NCBI GenBank assembly: GCA_035771165.1
Contig: JAWNZC010000294.1
Location: 677,001 to 741,000 of the forward strand
Direction: 5' to 3'
From: Paragorgia papillata
Lineage: Eukaryota; Cnidaria; Anthozoa; Scleralcyonacea; Coralliidae
Length of the DNA: 64,000 nt
Below the pieces are notes generated by a model. That model had not been told where the DNA came from and did not search any database. It worked only from the letters and a program-made list of their open reading frames with translations. Below, one piece after another: positions 55,086 through 64,000 of this stretch (positions within the stretch are counted from its first letter, which is position 1; every line of letters begins with the position of its first letter). A program made the position numbers and the translations under genes.

Positions 55086-57783
55086 AGGCCTGACCAGAGC
55101 CCTCCATACGAAAGAGTTGGGACATCTATTGTTTACGGATTTCTAAAAGCTGATTGGGCAATTCCGGTCACATGGGCGATTTCCGCCATTATGGATCCTA
55201 GAAAACACTGGATATATATTAGGATTTGAGATGGTGTTTTGTAGTGCGTTAATTTGGTTGTAGTAATCGAAGTGAAGATGGGTACAAGATGTACAGAATA
55301 CCTTCTGGTAAACAGGGACGTCGAAAGAAGGAAGAAATGGCCGTGCGCAATCAAGAGGGAACTGAATTTTGACCCACACAAAGGCTTCTCGACTTTTCGA
55401 GGCAACAAACATTTCTTTGTTTTGATTTTGTTCATTAGCACAATATTAAATATTCATATATAGATTTGTGCACATAATCTCTTTATTAACGAGTATAAAA
55501 ACCAGTGTTAGTATAGATTTTATAAAATAGATGAGTATTAAAATATATATTTGATTTTATCCTATCAATTTATAAACGCATTGTTCCCTTGTTAATTTGT
55601 GACTTCGTATTCTCTAAACTCTAATATAAAGGGCTCACTTCGAAACGAGTCAATTTGAACCAAAAGTGGCCAGTAAATTAAAACCCAATGCTATCCCTAC
55701 TCTCTTTCTCATCGGAAGCCAGTTGTTCGAAGAAAGAATCCAGCTAAGAGAACAGCGCCGATCGCGAAACAGCTGGCAAGTAAACATTGCTGTTCCAAAA
55801 ATTCATTCATATGAACCTCGAATCTAAATCATTTTATATTTTATCTCCTAACCTAAACCTAAACCTAGTTCACTTTTTTCAGACAATCTTCAAAGTATGT
55901 GTAGTCAGAATAAGGATGGGGGTGACAGTGTCGATTCTCAACTGCATGACTCAATTCCAGTTAATGAGGGCAACATATAAGTGAAGATGACTAAAAAAAC
56001 AGGCTCTGGAAGGGGTATGATGAATTTCTTGAAAAATACTGCAAATTCCCAGTTATATGTCCTCTTGGACCTTTGTTTCATGCCCATCAGTCTTCTTGAT
56101 ATAGGCTTCAAATATGTAAAAGGTAACAAGCTACCTTGTTCGTTATGTATGCTAGGTAATAGAATCCTTTAGAATACATAAGCCAACTGAAACCCCCTTA
56201 ATGTAGAACTGCATATGCTGTAAGTGGCTTATCACTGGAAATTTACAGTATTATCCTTTTCATCACTTGCACTGTAATTTTAATGTATAGCAGCCTAGGT
56301 CAATATAATCGGTCATTTGACTGTTGAAAATGCAATGAAACTGCGATATTCCCTGTAGGGCTACTGGCTATACAATGCTATTAAACATGAAGTGCCCATT
56401 GCCATCAATTTGTAATAATCAGTATATTGAATTTTCATGTGGCCTTATTGTTGAAGTTTTTCTTGCATTATCTCAAAATGTAAATTGTCACAGAGTTGAA
56501 ACAAAGTACAGTCACAATTCTCCCATCCATTAATACTGTACTTACAGTATGCAATGTAACAATTTTATGCAAATAGCAAGAATGCAACTACACCAAATAG
56601 TAGATACCATTGTCACATAAAGCAAGTTTTTATTAATAAATTATTTTCATTTTGCATGTAAAATCATCAGTTTATCAAGTTAAATCATCACTGTGATACT
56701 TGTGTTAAGCTTTAACAATCCCTCCTCCTGTCCCACCACAACATGACTATGCCCATGCAGAGCCAGAGTCTTGTTCAGTTGTGTGATTACACGAAGCAAG
56801 CATTAGTTTATATTTCTCCTGCAGTAAAGTACTTGTTAGAAGCAGCTGAGAAAGTCTTCACAAAAAATGAGAAAGGTATTATGACTACACAGAATGTCCT
56901 GATGACACTTGTTGATGCTTGTTCGAGTTCTGATCACCACAACATTCCTGACTGCCATCGGGCTGTATCCAGAATATTAAAAACATCCTTCAGGGATAAC
57001 AACCTTACTAGAGGAGAAGAAAAAACAAAATCAAAAGAGTTCAAGTGGCAAAGGATCCCGGTCAGTTGCAATGAGAGAGTTGGTGGACAAGTAGATACAT
57101 CATACATGAAGTGGATGGAACACCAAATTTGAAAGGTCTTTTAATAGAACCAAATCTTAAACGGTTCTTTTAAGAACCTTTAAGAACCAAATCGGTTCTT
57201 TACATAAACAACCACCAAAAATTTAAAAAGCTAATAGCAAACGAAACTCTCGAAACATAACTTACTGTAATTATACATATATAGGTTGTGAATATATGTT
57301 TACATGTAATAGTATTGCTATTAAAAATAAATGGGGGTTACTCTACTTAACATGATCTAAGTTTTAGTAAATACTACACACAGAAGTTTATAATCTCTTT
57401 AAACTGATTCAAATTAAGTTTGAAGCTTTTAGATCTTATCGTACAAAAAAAATAAAGACAAAATCTATACATGATCATCTTACTTGTTTAGCTGCAGGGA
57501 AGGCACCAGCGACTTTTCTTTCAGGCTTTCATTTCGACGGAATTTTCATCAATATTCACCTAAACTCTTTAAAAATGACTCAGATCAACTAATACACCAG
57601 CTAGCCAAAAAAACAAACCCATCAAGTCTTCTGAAAAGCGGAGTAATATTCGTTTTTGTGTCATTTGACGGCTTTCACGCTATTTCTGCCTTGTTAGTTT
57701 AGGATCCAAAATGGCGGATCACTCACGCCCACACTTCCGGTGTCCCAACTCTTTCGTATGGATGGCTCTGGGCCTGACTAAAT
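55086..57783. mobile_element. Candidate TIR element, 2.7 kb, with unrecognised ORF
   Basis: Inverted ends of about 45-100 bp: AGAGCCCTCCATACGAAAGAG at the left and CTCTTTCGTATGGATGGCTCT at the right, plus inner CCGCCATTATGGATCCTA / TAGGATCCAAAATGGCGG. The target duplication is unclear. The interior has no recognised transposase. This could also be a coincidental pair of promoter-like repeats. Confidence 0.55.
56743..57132 (+). CDS. Hypothetical protein, 129 codons
   Basis: The frame has a helical N-half (LVQLCDYTKQALVYISPAVK, KVFTKNEKGIM) and a basic, polar C-half (TRGEEKTKSKEFKWQRI). I recognise no family. It lies inside the candidate TIR element, in the same direction as the P-element transposase 1 kb downstream. 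It could be one exon of a larger element gene or a chance frame. Confidence 0.35.
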   Translation: MTMPMQSQSLVQLCDYTKQALVYISPAVKYLLEAAEKVFTKNEKGIMTTQNVLMTLVDACSSSDHHNIPDCHRAVSRILKTSFRDNNLTRGEEKTKSKEFKWQRIPVSCNERVGGQVDTSYMKWMEHQI

Positions 57784-58090
57784 CGCCGAAGGTCGCCATG
57801 CATTGCGCACAGCGGTTTTCCTCCAAAAAAGAAACAAAATGGCGGGGGACTTGCAACTACATGCGGCCATAGACCCTAGAAGAAGAGGATAGGAAACTCC
57901 ATAAGCCACGCTATACGCGCGGGCGACTATGTTGAAACTTCCGGTGAGTCATGTCACGTGATCTTGAAACGACACAAAGACCCATTCATGAAAATTCATG
58001 ATGACTCCATTCATGAATAAATACTTCATCGATGGATAATTTATGTATTTATGGCTACTTTTTCTTCGTTGAAAGTATCGTGAATAAAAC
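57784..58090. promoter_or_regulatory. Upstream region of the THAP transposase
   Basis: No gene. GC-richer than its surroundings with TCACGTGATC (E-box core) at 57955 and a repeated ATTCATGA word (57985-58015), likely the 5' end of the P-like element. No TIR could be paired with confidence. Confidence 0.35.
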
Positions 58091-60010
58091 ATGCCCGAGA
58101 ATTGCGCTTTTCTCGATTGTCCACACAGTAGACGATATGAAGGGATGAGTTTATTTAAGATTCCTACTCCTAAAGCGTCTGACTCGGAGCACACATCGCA
58201 GATCAAACTTGAAGCACGTTCGGCTTGGAAAACTGCTATTCTCCGTACGCGACAAGAAACCAGTGAACTGAGAGAGAGGTTTACAAAGAACAACATTTTC
58301 ATTTGCGAACATCACTTCGAACGGGATTGTATCGAATCATTTCCCTACACTGACAAGCATGGCAACGAGAAAGTGCGTAAAAAGCTACAAACTGGAGCCA
58401 TTCCGACTTTGAACCTTCCCGTCAAAACATTGGATATTTTGCCTGGGACTTCGGCACCGCAAGAAAGAAGAGTTCTCATCCGCCACGAACCGCAATCATC
58501 CTCATCAGCATCCAGTGCGCCTCCGTCTTTCAATGACTTGAAAAAATACTTTGAAAGGCAGTACCCCTACTTGCGTGACTGGACTGTCACAATATCAGAC
58601 AACAACATCATTGTGGAGATGCGTGAGCCAGGATTTCTTATCCCAAAGTATTTTATTCAAATCGAGGAATCTCTTGAAATAACTGTAGCAGTATATGGAG
58701 CGACAGTGCCTAATAGTTGTTCGGTACTTTTTCCTGAAAACCATTCACGAATGTGCAGTAAATTCAAGGACTTGCACAGTCTGTTATGTAGTCTCGGTAT
58801 CTGCTGTGGAATTTCCTCCGAACAAGAGCCTTCCAGTGAAACCATTATGCATGTTATTCCTTTGGTAGCACCCCAAAATCAGTCTTCACCTATCAATTAC
58901 TCCCAAGTAAGACGATCAAGAAAATGTGAAATTCTCATAAGAGCAGAAACTGACAAATGTAAAACATGCACTAAATTTGATGGAAAAAAGAATCAAGCTA
59001 AACCTGTCCTTCCTGCTAAAGCCAAAGCACCACTAACTGCATGTTCAGCTGCTAAATTGCAAGAAACCGTAAGGGAAGATAGAGTAAAATTGAAAGAGTC
59101 TGAGTTCAAATGTATGCAGCTAGAAGACCGAGTAAAAAGAATGGAAGAAGAAATTGGCTCTCATGGTGTAAGAATTGAAGATGATCTCAGTAATTCCTTC
59201 CTGGCAATCTTGGACCAAACCAATTTGCAAGCTACCCCACACATGAGACTAGTCTTCGAGCAACAGCAGAAAGCAATGATGTCTAATAAACATGGACGGA
59301 GATGGCATCCTCACTTTGTTGAGTTCTGCCTGTCAATACATGCAAAGTCGTCATCTGTCTACAACGAGCTCAGAAAGAGTGAAAAGAACCCAGATGGAAT
59401 CCTTTACCTACCCCATGAGAGAACCCTGCGGGACTACAGGAACCACTTCAAACTAGCAGCAGGCTTTGGTCTTGGAAAATATTGATGTACTGAAGTCCAT
59501 TGCGAAGAGCTACAAGGGCGCTGCTAGATATGTTGTGTTGGTGTTTGATGAAATGAAGATCAAAGGAAGACTGGTGTTTGACAAACACTCAGGCAAGTTG
59601 ATTGGGTTCACCTCACTTGGTGATCCTGATTTGGACTTCTCAACATTTGAGGAGTTAGAGGTTGCAAGCCATGTACTAGCATTCATGGTTAGAGGTGTTC
59701 AGACAACTCTGAAATTTATGCTAGTATATTTCCTTACCCAAACGGTTGTTTCCTATCAGTTGGTCCCAATTTACTGGCAAGCAGTTGGAATTTTGGAACT
59801 AAATTGTGGCCTGCATGTTGTTGGCACAGTAAGTGATGGAATGTCAGCCAACCGAAAGTTTTTTCCGTGTGCACAAGCATATTTCTGGTGAACAAGAAAA
59901 AAAAGGCACCCAGGGTACGGAATGTGTCAACAAGACCATGAATTTGTATGCACCACAGAGAAATATTTGGTTCTTTGCAGATGCCCCACACCTTATGAAA
60001 ACAACAAGAG
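58091..60010 (+). pseudogene. P-element-type transposase with THAP domain, exon 1
   Basis: Starts MPENCAFLDCPHSRRYEGMS: a THAP zinc finger (Cys5, Cys10, then CEHH at about 73-76 and AIPTLNLP after it) that binds element DNA. A coiled coil (about 320-350) and the LYLPHERTLRDYRNHF segment lead to the RNase H-like core, FDEMKIKGRLVFD with the first catalytic Asp, and then GILELNCGLHVVGTVSDGMSANRKFF (second). Frame changes near 59470 and in a run of six T near 59860 break it. The exon ends at ACAAGAG|GTAAGA with NIWFFADAPHLMKTTR, the usual start of the GTP-binding insertion. Similar to THAP9/P-element proteins of invertebrates. Confidence 0.85.
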
Positions 60011-61156
60011 GTAAGAAAATGTTTGTTGTGAAAATTTGAATTTCTTATCTACAATATCTTACATGTATAATACAAGAGGCTGCTTTTCTATAAATCTAAC
60101 TTTATACACAACATCAATAAAATAAACATAATATATAATACAATATAAATAAGGCGCTGCTCCTTCAGAAATCTGAAAAAGGGGATTTACTATGATACAA
60201 ACACAAATGGCATCATTTCAACCAGGAAATATGCCTAGTGGAAACACAAGGTGCAGCCGAATGTTTTCACACATTTTTTCCCAGTTGAAATTATGTCATT
60301 CGTGTTTGTATCACAGTACAAAGACACAAAAGCCATTTTCTATTTGTTTTATAAAATAGCTAACCGTTTTTTGATGTAAAAAAAAACAAACAAGAAGCCA
60401 TGGAAGTTGCCGAGACTCAACTGATGAATGATGGTGCAATAAAGTAATTACACCTGTGATTACTTGAGATTTAAACCAAACAGAACACGAGTTGTACAAT
60501 ATAAAACGAAAATGATGGCAGACATGTCTCTGTACTCCAATTTAAAATGGGGCTTACCCATTTTATAAATTTACATTCGTGCAGGCATGCAATGCACAAA
60601 TGGAAGGGGTGAATCTAAAAAAAAACACATTTGAGTGGCTCTGGTATTTACAGTATGATATACAGTAGATAATTATACATAAAAGTGTACTGTAATTTTA
60701 ATTACAGTAATTGTATAAAACAACTTGCAACAAGCTGGCTCACAGCAAGTTGCAAGTGTGAATGTGCAATTAGCCATTTCCCAAAAGAGTTGAAGACTGG
60801 TAAAGAGTATTGAGTGCTGGTGTTCTTGGGATTGTTTGGAGGGACAGTTTCATTGTGCTTACGCTACCAAGCATGAAATCTGTCCCTCCAAACAATCACA
60901 AGTACCCTAGCGTTAACCTAAGCCGTCACCAGTCTTCAACTCTTTTGGGAAATGACCAATTAATAACAACACTCAGTTGTTTTTAATTGCGAGCCAGGTT
61001 TTATGATAAGTGGAAAAGAGGCTTTAGAGTTTTACTTTCCAAGGTGATCTTCAGAATAAATTTTGTAAACAAGAACAAGCAGCTTTTTGGTTCTTAATAT
61101 ATAGTTCTACATCTTTGGTTTGTTATTTAATTTTTTGTTCTTATTTTTATTTTAAG
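60011..61156. other. Transposase intron with two hairpin repeats
   Basis: 60182-60330 is a hairpin (ATGATACAAACACAAATGGCATCATTTCAAC and complement) followed by TTTATAAAATAGC, like the Crypton left end. 60774-60960 is a second hairpin (TTTCCCAAAAGAGTTGAAGACTGG and complement; inner GATTGTTTGGAGGGACAG). No coding. Confidence 0.65.
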
Positions 61157-61966
61157 GCAATCTCCACAGTTCGGGTTCTGGTGGTACTAGATTTCTCTGG
61201 AAAAATGGAAAGAATTTGTTGTGGGAGCACATTTCTAGATGCTATTTTGCAGATCTAGAATTGGGCCTCCATCAACTGCCAAAGTTGACCATTGAGCACA
61301 TCAATTTAACATCATATGCTAAAATGAAAGTTAACTTGGCTGTGCAAATTCTCTCCAAATCTATGGCTGAAGCACTCCGAAGAAGCATGCCATTAGACGA
61401 AGTTTCAGAAACAGCCAATTTCTGTCAGTTGATGAATGACTTCTTTGACTGCTGCAATGTTAGATCAACTCATGAGCACCAACGAAAGCAGAATCCACTT
61501 CTGGCACCATATAAGAGTTGTGATGATTCACGCTTCATATGGTTAACAGAGACATTCCTCAAGTACTTCACTGACTGGAAGGATGCCATAAGCAGAAGGA
61601 CCAAATTTTACCAAGGACCAGATGGCACGAATGTTCATTTCACCACAAACGTTTGAAGGTTTGAAAATAACAGTGAACAGCCTCATTGAGTGTACCAAGT
61701 TTCTGTTGGGGGAAGGAGTACCATATGTTCTCACAGAGCGCTTTATGCAAGACTGCCTTGAAGAATACTTTGGTCATCAAAGACAACGTGGGCGACGATC
61801 TGACAACCCTGATGCAGTTGAGTTTGGATATAATGACAGAATCCTTCAGGTCCAAAGAAATGCTGGCCTTGTATCCAGAGGGAATGTTGGAGCACGTCGT
61901 AAAGAAGGAGAATCACGCTGGGCTACTATCAGGGAAGAGCCTTTATTGAAGAAGAAAAAGAAATAA
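61157..61966 (+). pseudogene. P-element-type transposase, exon 2
   Basis: Acceptor TTTTAAG|GCAATC; joins exon 1 in phase (G|GC). Encodes LWKNGKNLLWEHISRCYF, then VNLAVQILSKSMAEALR, then after a frame change near 61630 MFISPQTFEGLKIT and LTERFMQDCLEEYFGHQRQRGRRSDNPDAVEFGYND, which holds the C-terminal catalytic acidic residues (QDCLEEYFG). It ends in a lysine run and stop at 61966. With exon 1 the full frame would be of normal P-element length, but it is three times interrupted. Confidence 0.85.
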
Positions 61967-62675
61967 TACAATATGTGAATATTTTTTAGTTTATATTATT
62001 TTACTTTTGCATATAAATACATGTATATCTGTTTTAATATTACTCTTTGATCCATGATTCTTTGATGAGTTTTTTCTATGTTAGCAAATTGTGAATAGTT
62101 ATAGACCTTATATCTAGAACAAGTGACCTCAATAATAATTATTATAATATATATTTAATTTTTGAATGTTTGCATGGTGACAAATTACAGTAAAAAAATA
62201 ATTTGTGGAAACACCACACTTTTATTTATTGCTGAACTTTCAACCTGTTGACTTAGAGCTTTTATTGGTCAACTGGGTGAAAGCTCCATGATGAAAAAGT
62301 GTGGTGTTTCTACAAATTATCTTTTAGTGTAACAATTTTTTCTTTGTTGTAAATTTACCCAATTTAAAGCTGATAATTTTCATATTTTCTGCTGTGTGTT
62401 CTGTTGTTTGAAAGTTCAGACATTTGTTGCCAAGTTGAAAAATTATCCAATCAAATTGTGAGCTCATTATTATTGGATAATTTGTCAACTTGGGAATGAA
62501 CTTCAGAACACACAGCGGAAAAGTATTATGAAATCAGCTGTAATATTATATATAAGTATAAGTTATTGTATATATTATATTGTATTCTATTCTATTCTAT
62601 TATATGGTATGTAAAATTATCTCAAATTGCTTAAATTTAAATGCACCACAATCAGTAAAATTGAAAACCAAACCA
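61967..62675. repeat. Two more hairpin repeats between convergent genes
   Basis: 62205-62325: TTTGTGGAAACACCACAC and complement around GACTTAGAGC. 62385-62530: TTTTCTGCTGTGTGTTCTG / CAGAACACACAGCGGAAAA around CAACTTGG-type words. Both are imperfect foldbacks. No gene. Confidence 0.65.
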
Positions 62676-62734
62676 CTAATTGCATAATGGCTCAGTCATA
62701 CTATGATACAAGGTAAGCAGATAAAAATACTCAC

Positions 62735-63948
62735 TTGTTTCAGCAAGTCTGTATTTTATGTCTTTGAGCTGCAAGCCTCTGACTGTTTCTTTAGACCTCT
62801 TTCGCAAGGCTTTCTGGTGTAGTTTTACCTTCTCTTTGATTTTAATTTGAGTTACCACATCTTTTGTGTAAGAGAAGGACCTTACCCGAATATAGAGCAT
62901 GACAATGTTCTCCAAACAAATATCACTTACAGATGTTTTGCTTTTATCCAAGCTTGCGTCACAAAGAATAGCATCCCATGCTGACTTAACTTTAGGCTTT
63001 TGCAATACATCTGCACTGACCTGGTCTAGTGGAATTTCTCGCACTAAACCATCACTGTACTGCCTGAATATTTTCTCACATTCAGTAGTTATTGCCAATA
63101 AATTTCCGCAAGGATTCCACAGTTTTTCCTCGAGAAAGAGAGTCAATGTATTCATTGTCATCCAATGACTTCATAGACAACAACGGAGACTGAAGTTCAA
63201 GTTGTTCAGTAGTTTGTTTCACTGCAGCTTTACTTTTACGGTACATCTTCGAAATTATATACCCAGCGACGTAAGATAATGGTCCATATTCCGATTTCTC
63301 AATTGGCTTTATGTTGGGAAGTTTTTCTTTGACATTTCCACGTTTGTAAAACCCAACGACTAAATCAGGAATATGAACCATTATGAGATTGTACGCTGCA
63401 GCGTACATTTCTTGCGAATCGGTGGTGAACATTTGTGCACTTTTCGGCATTTGTTTATAAAAAATTTTCAAGAGTTTGTCTCTGTCCAACTTTTCGCAAA
63501 ATTCTGCGTACAAACAAACCAGAGATTCCATGAGAAGTTCCGATGGCTTAAGGTCGGCTTCAGAAATCAACTTTGTTATTGACTCTCCATACAACTTTGA
63601 GTTTACAACAGATTCGACTGCTTTACTAACGATTTCACTCACAACTTTTGAATCAATTGGCGAGACAGACTTGGTTACTGGTGTTTTATCACAATGTTTT
63701 GCTCTGGTGTGTAGTGTAAGTCCACCCTTTGACTTACAAACTTTCGAGCAGAGCCCACATGGATATTTCTTCAACAGATTACACTCATCCACTCCTTCGT
63801 CTACACATCTCTCAAACTCGACGTTCTCATTAATACTTTCTTCCGAAAGAGAATCCACTACCGCTTCCATAAGTATTCGTTCATCAACTGAGCTTTCTCC
63901 TTCACAATCCATCTTCGAAAAACCAAGATATTTCGCACGGGAAGACAA
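62735..63948 (-). pseudogene. C2H2 zinc-finger gene with P-element-like C-terminus, first exon (frameshift)
   Basis: The likely start is the ATG at 63912 (MDCEGESS); 63948 is an alternative. CGLCSKVCKSKGGLTLHTRAKH is one C2H2 finger (CX2CX12HX4H). Later GPLSYVAGYIISKMYRKSK and LWNPCGNLLAITTECEKIF resemble the C-terminal region of P-element/THAP9-type transposases (family memory, not a search). The two parts are in different frames, reconciled by one base in the A5 run at 63123-63127. A donor (AAACAA|GTGAGT, 62735/62734) ends the exon; the next was not found. It converges on the P-like transposase. It may be a second gene of such elements or a domesticated derivative. Confidence 0.55.
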
Positions 63949-64000
63949 TCAAGACAACATCGCAATATGATCCTATATTATTCAAACGTTTGTCAACACT

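Overview
Kind of organism. This is intron-rich, AT-rich metazoan DNA crowded with many classes of mobile elements. SRCR-domain exons, GIY-YIG Penelope elements, a P-element/THAP transposase, a Crypton and a spliced DIRS-type element together suggest a marine invertebrate, most likely a cnidarian. That placement is an inference from repertoire; no marker gene is present. There is no sign of a prokaryote, plasmid or organelle. || Host gene. From 47.4 kb leftward to 6.3 kb the minus strand carries ten intact exons, each encoding exactly one six-cysteine SRCR domain and each flanked by phase-1 introns with AG/GT borders. In transcription order they start at 47367, 42952, 37445, 35508, 29160, 25635, 22813, 22075, 8268 and 6587. 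Four pairs are an alpha exon (306 bp) followed by a beta exon (315-327 bp), so the gene appears to have grown by copying a two-exon cassette. Both gene ends lie outside the window or were not recognised. || Layout. 0-6 kb: Penelope fragments, one of them interrupted by an intron-containing Crypton (1546-3636) and by a hAT-type MITE (3828-4134); then tRNA-derived SINE pieces and a palindrome. 6-8.3 kb: SRCR cassette with a Harbinger-like insertion. 8.4-21.7 kb: a long intron with hairpin-ended repeats, a decayed DIRS-like retrotransposon (minus, about 12.5-17.3 kb) and a decayed LINE (plus, 17.4-20.9 kb). 21.7-29.2 kb: four SRCR exons, several MITEs and a 1.9 kb TIR element. 29.3-53 kb: two copies of one segment, each made of a tetranucleotide array, a MULE-like element, a beta exon and an alpha exon; later insertions into one copy can be read against the empty site in the other. 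The second copy also holds an inverted pair of Penelope elements (47.7-52.5 kb). 53-57.8 kb: small TIR elements. 58.1-62 kb: a two-exon P-element/THAP transposase pseudogene. 62.7-63.95 kb: a convergent zinc-finger gene related to transposases. || How the parts relate. The only convincing host gene is the SRCR gene; nearly everything else is transposon sequence in or beside its introns. The most unusual pattern is a shared end architecture (left hairpin, a TATAAAATAAC box, a CCAAT-like motif, inverted box) linking the Crypton to several short hairpin-bearing repeats, which may be its non-autonomous derivatives. Many frameshifts in element genes fall in short homopolymers, so some may be sequencing errors; the SRCR exons are clean.
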